A stretch of DNA of 8,338 nucleotides, from assembly GCA_964444075.1 (NCBI GenBank), contig CAYUFF010000037.1, forward strand, positions 1-8,338, read 5' to 3'. A program made the translations under genes and the position numbers. The first letter of the stretch is position 1; each line of letters opens with the position of its first letter. This stretch comes from CAYUFF01 sp964444075. GTDB taxonomy: Archaea; Aenigmatarchaeota; Aenigmatarchaeia; CG10238-14; SCSR01. The notes under the pieces were generated by a model. The model saw only the letters and a list, made by a program, of their open reading frames with translations. It had not been told where the DNA came from and made no database searches. Positions 1 to 4,700 of this stretch are shown piece after piece.

Positions 1-1
1 C

Positions 2-178
2 GTAGGACATTTCGTTACGAGGGAAAAAGCTGAAAGGTTTGCTAAAGCCTTAAAAGAAACTTTGAGAGAGATTTTACCTGAGCGTTTTGAGTACTTGAAA
101 AACTTGATAGAAGTTTCCGAAGAAAGAGAGGCCTTGGACTATAAAACTTGGGAAAAGCTAAAAGAGATAAGGGGTTGA
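2..178 (+). CDS. 3' end of an unidentified protein (5' end outside the window)
   Basis: The frame starting at base 2 is open to a TGA at 176-178 and encodes the last 58 residues of a protein. It begins VGHFVTREKAERFAKALKE and ends WEKLKEIRG. The fragment is charged and looks mostly helical, with many Lys, Glu and Arg and no visible membrane segment. I do not recognise the family from this tail. Its stop lies 4 bp before the start of the V4R gene on the same strand, so the two are probably co-transcribed. Codon and amino-acid use resemble those of the neighbouring genes, which supports real coding sequence. Confidence 0.6.
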   Translation, partial: VGHFVTREKAERFAKALKETLREILPERFEYLKNLIEVSEEREALDYKTWEKLKEIRG

Positions 179-182
179 GAGT

Positions 183-683
183 TTGCACCCTTTAGCTAAA
201 AAACTGTTGTTGATTAGACAAATGGAGTTTAGTGAAAATCATTTCAAAGTCATGGACAGGTTTATGGTGATTTTACCTCCTGAAGCCCTCTTTTCTTCAC
301 GAGAGGTTTTCGACAAACACTTCGAGATAGGAACACAAATAGGAAGAGGTATTCTTAGAATGATAGAAAAGTATTATCTAGAAAGGAGCAGAAAAATCAT
401 CGAGTTTTCTTTCAAGTTACTCTCTCTTTTTGGATTTGGAAAGTTTGATATATTTTCAGAGGATGAAGAGAAAATTCTGGTAGAAGTTGAGGACTCTCCG
501 TTAGTAAAGGTTGCTGTCTCTCAAAATTTTAGCGGAAAGTGTTGCAAACTCATCGAAGGTATTTTGACAGTATTGTTCTCTTTTGTGTTAAACTCGAAAA
601 AAGTGAAGGTGGTAGAAGTTTCTTGTAAAGCTGAGGGAAACCCAAAGTGTATCTTCAAAGTTTCAAAACCTTCTCCAAGTTAA
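183..683 (+). CDS. V4R (4-vinyl reductase-like) domain protein
   Basis: A 166-residue protein whose C-terminal two thirds matches the V4R small-molecule-binding domain. The matching features are an FGFGKFDI segment (about 83-90), a strand ending in VEDSPLVKV (about 102-110), a Cys-containing helix start GKCCKLIEGIL (about 118-128), and the typical ending C-K-A-E-G-N-P-K-C-IF with Cys148 and Cys156. In V4R relatives these cysteines can bind metal or ligand, so Cys120/121, Cys148 and Cys156 are candidate ligands here. The N-terminal part (VILPPEALFSS, then helices to about residue 80) fits the usual lead-in. There is no DNA-binding domain or membrane segment, so it is probably a cytosolic sensor. 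The start is TTG at 183, with GGGG at 171-174 as a possible ribosome site. The alternative is ATG at 222 (residue 14), and no in-frame start exists further upstream because of a stop at 168-170. The natural ligand is unknown. Confidence 0.82.
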   Translation: MHPLAKKLLLIRQMEFSENHFKVMDRFMVILPPEALFSSREVFDKHFEIGTQIGRGILRMIEKYYLERSRKIIEFSFKLLSLFGFGKFDIFSEDEEKILVEVEDSPLVKVAVSQNFSGKCCKLIEGILTVLFSFVLNSKKVKVVEVSCKAEGNPKCIFKVSKPSPS

Positions 684-1447
684 ACTTCTTCCATACTTTC
701 AGCACCTGATTCACCCACTTCCTTCTTTCCTATTTTCAGTCCTGTAGAGGTTATTAAAAGAGGGTATACACCATGCTTGTGGTTCGTTTTTCTCATTTTC
801 CTTATCTCCACGTTACTGAAACTTCCTGAACCTATGGAAAAATATCTCAACACTATAATACCATCGCACAAAAATTCTGAATAAGTATCCCTACTTAGGC
901 TTTTTGACTCTTCTGGCAGCTCTGAAATTAGAAGAGACGTAAGTTTGAAGCTTTTGAGAAGAGAGATTATCTCCATGACACTCTTTCGAGTGATAATCTC
1001 AGGATAGATTCTCAGCATCTCCTTGAAAAAATTTCTTTCTGTTTTGAGGTAATATTCTTTGCTGTAAACTCCTGTCACTAGGTGCATTAGATAAAGGCTG
1101 AGAGAATCTAATACAAACCTCTTCGGAGAAAATTCACGGATGAACTTTTCAATCGATGATAAATCTATGTGTCTTATTGTGATTATCTTTATCAACCCTT
1201 TCTTCTCCAGCTCTTCTATTTTCCAACCGAATAACTCGCTTTGTTCAAGGATATCGTCCTTGCTTTGTTCGAAGGTCAGAAACATACCCTTTTCTCCGTA
1301 AGTTTTCGCGCCTTCGATTATAAATTGCAAACCGAAGAGTGTTTTCCCGCTACCTGCAGGACCCGTAAGGAGAACTACGTTTCCTTCGGGAATTCCACCT
1401 TCCATTAACTCATCCAATCCGGGTATTCCTGTCCTAATCCTCTTCAC
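680..1447 (-). CDS. KaiC-like RecA-superfamily ATPase
   Basis: A 255-residue single-domain ATPase of the archaeal KaiC-like type. The N-terminal signature is TGIPGLDELMEGGIP (6-20), followed by Walker A GPAGSGKT (29-36) and Walker B FVLDS (111-115, Asp114). The end has the usual KaiC-like strand pattern IRKMRKTNHKHGVYPLLI (about 215-232). The position of the paired catalytic glutamates of KaiC reads TFEQS (Glu60-Gln61), so only one of the pair is acidic. Single-domain members of this family are widespread in archaea and usually have uncertain signalling roles. A circadian function should not be assumed. The start is GTG at 1447 with only a weak upstream ribosome site (GTGGAAG). It lies 21 bp after the stop of the 156-aa gene, so both are probably on one mRNA. 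The stop overlaps the stop of the convergent V4R gene (TTAA at 680-683). Confidence 0.9.
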   Translation of the reverse strand: MKRIRTGIPGLDELMEGGIPEGNVVLLTGPAGSGKTLFGLQFIIEGAKTYGEKGMFLTFEQSKDDILEQSELFGWKIEELEKKGLIKIITIRHIDLSSIEKFIREFSPKRFVLDSLSLYLMHLVTGVYSKEYYLKTERNFFKEMLRIYPEIITRKSVMEIISLLKSFKLTSLLISELPEESKSLSRDTYSEFLCDGIIVLRYFSIGSGSFSNVEIRKMRKTNHKHGVYPLLITSTGLKIGKKEVGESGAESMEEV

Positions 1448-1468
1448 GCTTCCACTAATAATTTTTTA

Positions 1469-1939
1469 CTACTTAGATAAATCAATTCTTCCCATCGACA
1501 CGTTTTCTATCTTATCTTTTGCTGAATAAATTTCTACGTAGCCACTCCTTTTATCTATCCTAATAATTCCCTTTTCGATTCCATAGCTCGATACCTTCTT
1601 CAAAGCTTCCTCTACCAGTTTTTCGACATTCGCTACTATTCCTTCTATTTCACCATTTTCTCCAACTCCAACAAGGACATAATTTTTGTCTTCCCTTCTT
1701 TCAAGAACGACCAAGTATCCTTCTTTTATCACTCGGATAATTTCATCCACGACTTCCTCTATCCTTTCGTTTATCGGGTTGGAATACTCTTGGGTCAAGA
1801 TTAGTTTTTGGAAATTCTCTGCTCCTCGGTAGAAGGAAAACTTTACTTGCTTGTCATTACTCAGTGTGGCGTTTTTTAGTAGTCTTCTTTCACCCTCGTA
1901 CAAATTCTTCAAAGTTTCTCTCTTATCCATCTTACCCAT
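1469..1939 (-). CDS. Uncharacterised 156-aa protein, operon partner of the KaiC-like ATPase
   Basis: I do not recognise this family. The protein is soluble and has no signal peptide or membrane segment. The N-terminal 30 residues are charged and helical. A helix rich in Glu, Val and Ile (INERIEEVVDEIIRVIKEG, about 56-74) leads into a beta-rich region (YLVVLERREDKNYVLVGVG). A second amphipathic helix (VEKLVEEALKKV) and a final strand pair (KGIIRIDKRSGYVEIYSA) follow. This alternating pattern suggests a small alpha/beta domain. ATG at 1939 is chosen because a strong Shine-Dalgarno sequence, GGGAGGTGG, lies 4 bases upstream. A second ATG at 1930 is possible but less well spaced. It is the first gene of a two-gene operon with the KaiC-like ATPase, so it may regulate or be a substrate of that ATPase. 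That is inference from position only. Confidence 0.75.
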   Translation of the reverse strand: MGKMDKRETLKNLYEGERRLLKNATLSNDKQVKFSFYRGAENFQKLILTQEYSNPINERIEEVVDEIIRVIKEGYLVVLERREDKNYVLVGVGENGEIEGIVANVEKLVEEALKKVSSYGIEKGIIRIDKRSGYVEIYSAKDKIENVSMGRIDLSK

Positions 1940-1943
1940 CTTA

Positions 1944-1952
1944 CCACCTCCC
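1944..1952 (-). promoter_or_regulatory. Strong ribosome binding site of the 156-aa gene
   Basis: On the minus strand GGGAGGTGG ends 4 bases before the ATG at 1939, an almost complete match to the archaeal anti-Shine-Dalgarno complement. It fixes the start at 1939. It also implies that the mRNA begins upstream of 1952, so the AT-rich TTTTAAAAA at 1962-1970 (only about 27 bp from the ATG) is unlikely to be the main TATA box. The real leader may therefore run through the hairpin region at 1972-2053. Confidence 0.7.
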
Positions 1953-1971
1953 TTTCCAAGAATTTTTAAAA

Positions 1972-2053
1972 GGAGAGGGACCGTTTGGGCGTCACAGCTT
2001 AGCCTCGGTCCCTCCCCACATACCTACTCTTAGGAGGAGAATAAGGAGTGGTA
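1972..2053. ncRNA. Candidate structured RNA or structured 5' leader: two tandem hairpins
   Basis: Hairpin 1 pairs 1977-1983 (GGGACCG) with 2006-2012 (CGGTCCC), extended by A1976-T2013, G1975-C2014, G1973-C2016 and G1972-C2017. An inner stem, 1987-1990 (GGGC) with 2002-2005 (GCCT), closes an 11-base loop. Hairpin 2 pairs TACC (2021-2024) with GGTA (2050-2053) and ACTCTT (2026-2031) with AAGAGT-like 2044-2049, with one bulged base at 2025, and closes a 12-base loop holding AGGAGGAG (CTCCTCCT on the other strand). The linker is ACA. The block is GC-rich within an AT-rich intergenic region, which in thermophiles often marks structured RNA. The strand is unclear. Minus-strand reading gives hairpin 1 followed by a U-rich tract and then the 156-aa gene, and a TATA-like TTTAAAGAAA at 2069-2078 would start RNA near 2050. 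Plus-strand reading keeps the G-U pairs of hairpin 2. I cannot match it to a known RNA family. Confidence 0.45.
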
Positions 2054-2068
2054 AAAATAGAGGAATGG

Positions 2069-2078
2069 TTTCTTTAAA
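2069..2078 (-). promoter_or_regulatory. Possible TATA box for a minus-strand leader or small RNA
   Basis: The minus strand reads TTTAAAGAAA here. Its centre is about 23-25 bp upstream of the outer edge of hairpin 2 (2053-2050), the spacing expected between an archaeal TATA box and its transcription start. If used, the transcript would begin at the base of hairpin 2, pass through both hairpins and continue into the 156-aa/KaiC-like operon. Many AT-rich alternatives exist nearby, so this is tentative. Confidence 0.3.
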
Positions 2079-2127
2079 CGATAGTCCGATGAATTCTTTT
2101 CTAAACACCATTAAAATTATATCTAGG

Positions 2128-2141
2128 TTAAGTATACTTAA
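2128..2141. promoter_or_regulatory. 14-bp perfect palindrome overlapping a TATA-like box
   Basis: TTAAGTATACTTAA is a perfect inverted repeat. It contains TATACTTAA, whose centre is about 38 bp upstream of the GTG start of the small membrane protein. That would place transcription start near 2163, just before the SD-like GAGTGAT at 2166-2172. A palindrome over a TATA box could be an operator for a dimeric repressor. AT-rich palindromes also arise by chance, so confidence is modest. Confidence 0.35.
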
Positions 2142-2175
2142 AAAAATTGTTTAATCGTTGAACTAGAGTGATAAA

Positions 2176-2403
2176 GTGGGGTTTGAATTCGTCGCAGGAG
2201 GTTTGTTAACTGCTATCTTGAGGATAGTATTGTTCGTCTATGCTATTTGCTTTCTTATTTCTTTCATAATCGTGCTTTTCCTCACCAGGAATTACCGAGG
2301 GTGGAGGAAATGGATCATCAGAATTATTGCTCCCCTTCCGCTTTCTATCGTCTTGTTCTTACTCCTTGGCCTCTTGGGAAACGTTTTCTTTTCGCTTTTT
2401 TGA
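2176..2403 (+). CDS. Small two-span membrane protein, unknown function
   Basis: A 75-residue hydrophobic protein with two predicted membrane segments, at about residues 9-36 (LLTAILRIVLFVYAICFLIS and onward) and 50-74 (IIAPLPLSIVLFLLLGLLG and onward). They are separated by a short basic loop, TRNYRGWRKW, which by the positive-inside rule should face the cytoplasm. No motif identifies a family. The start is GTG at 2176, supported by GAGTGAT at 2166-2172, which resembles the end of the archaeal ribosome site GGAGGTGAT. Its last 59 bp overlap the end of the 78-aa gene on the other strand. Composition and the ribosome site favour a real gene, but small hydrophobic reading frames are easily overcalled. 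Confidence 0.5.
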   Translation: MGFEFVAGGLLTAILRIVLFVYAICFLISFIIVLFLTRNYRGWRKWIIRIIAPLPLSIVLFLLLGLLGNVFFSLF

Positions 2404-2581
2404 GAGCCGAATCGATGAACTTCTTTTGCTGCCTAGACCACTCTTCAACACTCTTGCTTTTCAACCACTCTACGTACATGTCTATGAACCTTTTTCTCTC
2501 CTCCAAGATTTCTCTCCTAATCCTTTCCAATTCCTTCTTGGAAAGCCTTGGTAGTTTTTTCAAAGGTTCATGCCTAGCCAC
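2345..2581 (-). CDS. 78-aa basic helical partner of the nucleotidyltransferase
   Basis: A small charged, mostly helical protein (LKKLPRLSKKELERIRREIL early, EEWSRQQKKFIDSALKKAKR late) with no membrane segment. Similar short proteins ending in a WSRQQxxFIDS-like segment occur, as I recall, beside archaeal small nucleotidyltransferases. The pairing resembles MNT/AbiEii-type two-gene modules, but which gene would be toxin or antitoxin is not shown here. The start is GTG at 2581, with a good ribosome site GGTGA at 2590-2586, inside the end of the restored nucleotidyltransferase frame (22-bp overlap). This is typical translational coupling. The basic tail after about residue 65 (KRKRFPRGQGVRTRR) overlaps the convergent membrane-protein gene and may be an extension beyond the usual family end. 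Confidence 0.65.
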   Translation of the reverse strand: MARHEPLKKLPRLSKKELERIRREILEERKRFIDMYVEWLKSKSVEEWSRQQKKFIDSALKKAKRKRFPRGQGVRTRR

Positions 2582-3142
2582 TCTTTCACCCTCTTTTTTT
2601 CAACGTTCAGCATAGACAAAAAAGCTTTAAGCTTATCTTCGTTTATCTTATCCTTGAATAACTGAAACAAAAATCTAGCATCTTCACAATCTTTAATCGA
2701 GCCTAAAAATAATTTGTTTGTATGCGATTTGCATTTCGAGTGGGGAAATAAAAATAGTTTCGTTTTTCAGCTTTACTCTCTTCTTCATCTTCAAGGTAAG
2801 CTTGTCTATAACACTTCTTGCTCTCTTAATTTCTATGTTAGGAATAAAGGAGCTTTTCTTTGCAAACCTTAACGGAACCCCTTCTTTAAAAAGAGAGAAA
2901 GCATCTTCGAATTCCGTAGTATTAATGCAAACAAAACCCTTTCTCTTTGCTTCCTTCCACAACCTTTCAAATTTTTCCTTCGAGATTTCTTCGACCAATA
3001 CGTCTATATCTTCTGTCGTTCTGCTCCTCCCGTAAAGGATCGCAACGTAACCAGAAACGACCACAAACTTCGCACCTACTTTTTTCAAAAGCGGAACAAA
3101 GGATAGTAGGAGCTCGTCCAAACTATTCAGTTCTTTTTTCAT
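2560..3142 (-). pseudogene. Small nucleotidyltransferase, frameshifted by a 4-bp duplication
   Basis: The intact N-terminal part (142 residues, ATG at 3142) carries the minimal nucleotidyltransferase signature VVSGYVAILYGRSRTTEDID: Gly31, Gly38-Arg39, Arg41, and the metal-binding pair Asp45/Asp47. A later strand, NIEIK (102-106), could supply the third acidic residue. It is followed by LEMQIAYK. The frame then shifts and ends after seven unrelated residues at 2693-2695. In the next frame the family C-terminus continues cleanly: LFLGSIKDCEDARFLFQLF and onward to WLGMNL, with TGA at 2560-2562. Removing one of two tandem CAAA copies (2713-2720) restores YKLFLGS, the expected family wording, and a 192-residue protein. 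The active-site half is intact, so a truncated product could still fold. The lesion could be a true mutation, a strain variant or, less likely, an assembly error. Confidence 0.85.
2713..2720. repeat. Tandem 4-bp duplication (TTTG x2; CAAA x2 on the coding strand)
   Basis: Two adjacent copies of TTTG, 2713-2716 and 2717-2720, sit exactly where the nucleotidyltransferase changes frame. One copy gives a continuous family-like reading frame and two copies shift it. The simplest explanation is slipped-strand duplication. Confidence 0.85.
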
Positions 3143-3164
3143 ACATTAATAATTTCGTTTTTCT

Positions 3165-3175
3165 GTAAACCTTAA
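3165..3175 (-). promoter_or_regulatory. Putative TATA box of the nucleotidyltransferase operon
   Basis: The minus strand reads CTTAAGGTTTA, centred about 28 bp upstream of the ATG at 3142. There is no Shine-Dalgarno sequence between them (the stretch is AT-rich, TTATTAATGT). This spacing predicts a leaderless or nearly leaderless transcript. Confidence 0.4.
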
Positions 3176-3361
3176 GTTTTAACGATCATCGTGATTTTCC
3201 GTGTAGTAGCCTTACTTACGTGAATACATGTTCACAAAAAATTGGTATTTATTCAGGTACTCATAGAAACTTCGGATTAAGAGTTTATTCGGTGAGAGGA
3301 TATTTTCATAAGGCTTTGGATAGGGAGTGTTATCCAACGTATGTTCAATGCTCCTATCGGA

Positions 3362-3399
3362 GTAGGTTACTCCTCTACTCTGATACTCACTCAACCTAC
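3362..3399. repeat. 7-bp inverted repeat downstream of phosphoglycerate kinase
   Basis: GTAGGTT (3362-3368) and AACCTAC (3393-3399) are perfect complements separated by 24 bases rich in CTC/ACTC. The overlapping hairpins GGAGTA-GGT-TACTCC and GAGTAG...CTACTC compete with it. The structure lies 27-64 bases after the phosphoglycerate kinase stop in the direction of its transcription, so it may shape the mRNA 3' end. Confidence 0.35.
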
Positions 3400-3407
3400 G
3401 AGTTGCA

Positions 3408-3423
3408 CGATTAAACGATTAAA
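3408..3423 (-). terminator. Tandem TTTAATCG repeat after the phosphoglycerate kinase stop; possible T-rich terminator
   Basis: CGATTAAA occurs twice in tandem (3408-3415 and 3416-3423). In the direction of phosphoglycerate kinase transcription this is TTTAATCG twice, starting 2 bases after the stop codon and preceded by another T. Archaeal termination favours T-rich stretches, so this is a weak terminator candidate. TTTAATCG also appears singly at 2150-2157 and 2692-2699, which may be chance in AT-rich DNA. Confidence 0.3.
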
Positions 3424-3425
3424 AG

Positions 3426-4652
3426 CTATCGCTCGGAAGCTTGGTAATAGCCCAGTACTTTCAGCCCTGGTAATTCCTCTCCAGAAAGATAGGTTATCAA
3501 CGCACCACCAGCAAGGGAAACGTGCGAAAACCTTTCCCAAGGAATTCCGACCTTCTCCAAGGCGGTCGTTAAATCACCACCTCCTATCAACGAGAACGCT
3601 TCGCATCGTGAGATTTTTTCGAGCAACTTTCTAGTGCCTTGCATGAAAACGTCCATCTCGTAAATTCCCGCAGGACCTTTGGCGATTATCGTCCTAGCTT
3701 CTTCCAACGTTTCCGAGAAAAGCTTTATAGTTTCGCTGCCAACGTCGCCAGCCAATCCCCTTTCAGGAAGGTTGCTTATCCCATACTCCCTCCTCTCACC
3801 ATCTACCTCGAACGCGAGATCCACGGGAAGCACGATTCTTTCCCCGTATGTTTCGAGGAGTTGCTTAGCTTCCGCCACAAACTCCAACGCTCCTTTTTTC
3901 TCAAGCATAGCTTCGTTATCCTCGTTAACCTTTACTCCATTAGCGAGGAGGAACAGGTTTCCAGTTAATCCGCAGACCAAGGCTTTCGCAAGCTTTCCTT
4001 CCTCGAACATGTGACGCATGACTTTCATACACTCCTCGACCTTAGCACCACCGAAAACACCCACCAAAGGCTCTTCAGGTGCTACCACCCTTTCGCACGC
4101 TTTCAACTCCCTCTCCATAACCCTTCCGATGAAAGTCGGCAGGACCGACGGAAAGCCGACTAGCGAAGCGTGAGCTCTGTGTAAAGCTGAGAAAGCATCC
4201 TGCACGAACGCATCGAAGAGCGGAGCAAGCGTGGTAACAAGCTTTCCCTTCGCGTGTTCTTCTGGAGATTTTTTCTCGGTCTCCTCGTCGAGAAACCTAA
4301 GGTTTTCCAACAGTAGACAATCTCCTTCTCGCAAGGAGCTTATAGCTTCCTTTGCTTCATCGCCGATAATGTCGCCGACGAACCTCACCTCGCTACCGAC
4401 GTAACGAGAAAGAAGGGTAGCGTGCTGCTCCAAGCTCAAAAAGTCTTCCTTGCCTTTCCTTCCCTGGTGAGCTATCGCTACGACTTTCGCTCCCTTCTCG
4501 ACGAGTTCCTTGAGAGTTTTAGCGTGCTCTCTTATCCTCGGGTTGTCCATAATCTTTCCGCTGGCTTTATCGACGGGAGAATTTATGTCTACTCTTACGA
4601 GGATTCTCTTCCCGCGAGCATCCAGCTCGTCCAACGTGGGAAGTTTCTTCAT
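3426..4652 (-). CDS. pgk: Phosphoglycerate kinase (archaeal type)
   Basis: This cytosolic enzyme transfers phosphate between 1,3-bisphosphoglycerate and ADP in glycolysis, and the reverse in gluconeogenesis. The 408-residue length is normal for the archaeal family. The visible motifs run in order: RVDIN (20-24), substrate-binding AHQGR (61-65), ENLRF (116-120), DAFSALHRAHAS (152-163), the hinge region FGGAKVEE (200-207), GDVGSET (302-308), the nucleotide site KGPAGIYE (325-332), GGGD (357-360) and the final SLAGGA (379-384). HQGR and GPAGIYE in place of the bacterial wording mark the archaeal form. No key residue is missing. The start is ATG at 4652. There is no ribosome site upstream, but a TATA-like box is centred 25 bp before the ATG, so the mRNA is probably leaderless. 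The gene follows the flippase by 48 bp on the same strand but has its own promoter. Confidence 0.97.
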   Translation of the reverse strand: MKKLPTLDELDARGKRILVRVDINSPVDKASGKIMDNPRIREHAKTLKELVEKGAKVVAIAHQGRKGKEDFLSLEQHATLLSRYVGSEVRFVGDIIGDEAKEAISSLREGDCLLLENLRFLDEETEKKSPEEHAKGKLVTTLAPLFDAFVQDAFSALHRAHASLVGFPSVLPTFIGRVMERELKACERVVAPEEPLVGVFGGAKVEECMKVMRHMFEEGKLAKALVCGLTGNLFLLANGVKVNEDNEAMLEKKGALEFVAEAKQLLETYGERIVLPVDLAFEVDGERREYGISNLPERGLAGDVGSETIKLFSETLEEARTIIAKGPAGIYEMDVFMQGTRKLLEKISRCEAFSLIGGGDLTTALEKVGIPWERFSHVSLAGGALITYLSGEELPGLKVLGYYQASER

Positions 4653-4672
4653 AGTTTAACTTTTCGTCAGAA

Positions 4673-4681
4673 AAATATTTA
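4673..4681 (-). promoter_or_regulatory. TATA box of phosphoglycerate kinase
   Basis: The minus strand reads TAAATATTT, preceded by the purine-rich GAAAGC (a possible BRE). Its centre is 25 bp upstream of the ATG at 4652, which predicts transcription starting at or next to the start codon. No Shine-Dalgarno sequence is present. Confidence 0.6.
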
Positions 4682-4700
4682 GCTTTCGGCTCTTGGTGAC

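Larger units (their letters stand above)
3143..3425. other. 283-bp gap between the nucleotidyltransferase and phosphoglycerate kinase genes
   Basis: I see no convincing gene here. Both strands have open frames of about 60 codons (3220-3414 plus; 3212-3394 minus, TTG start, rich in Tyr and ending NKYQFFVNMYSRK). Neither has a ribosome site or a recognisable domain. The gap should hold the 3' end signal of phosphoglycerate kinase and the promoter of the nucleotidyltransferase. Visible structures are a near-palindrome GTGAATACATGTTCAC (3220-3235), a small palindrome ACGATCATCGT (3182-3192), a 7-bp inverted repeat (3362-3368 with 3393-3399), a 6-bp hairpin GGAGTA-GGT-TACTCC ending about 3373, and a tandem 8-bp repeat at 3408-3423. 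A decayed gene or mobile-element remnant cannot be excluded. Confidence 0.5.

Noticed and set aside
1972..2020. Hairpin 1 followed by ACA as an archaeal H/ACA guide RNA
   Set aside because: There is no clear kink-turn, and the upper stem is too short to form a pseudouridylation pocket with a guide of normal size.
2048..2074. Nine-codon plus-strand frame (GTG start) after the AGGAGGAG loop, as a leader peptide
   Set aside because: The loop-to-start distance is workable, but the peptide has no regulatory codon bias and no attenuated gene follows closely.
2081..2094. GATGAA as the C box of a C/D guide RNA
   Set aside because: No matching D box (CTGA) at a suitable distance and no terminal stem.
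1864..2154. 96-codon plus-strand open frame across the hairpin region
   Set aside because: It runs antisense through the well-supported start and ribosome site of the 156-aa gene, and its own start has no ribosome site. Its composition looks like a shadow frame.
3212..3414. 60-64-codon open frames on both strands as real genes
   Set aside because: No ribosome site, no recognised domain, and similar length on both strands; kept only as a note in the gap entry.
3679..4014. Plus-strand open frames of about 110 codons inside phosphoglycerate kinase
   Set aside because: They are antisense to a gene with all its catalytic motifs intact, and their composition is that of a shadow frame.
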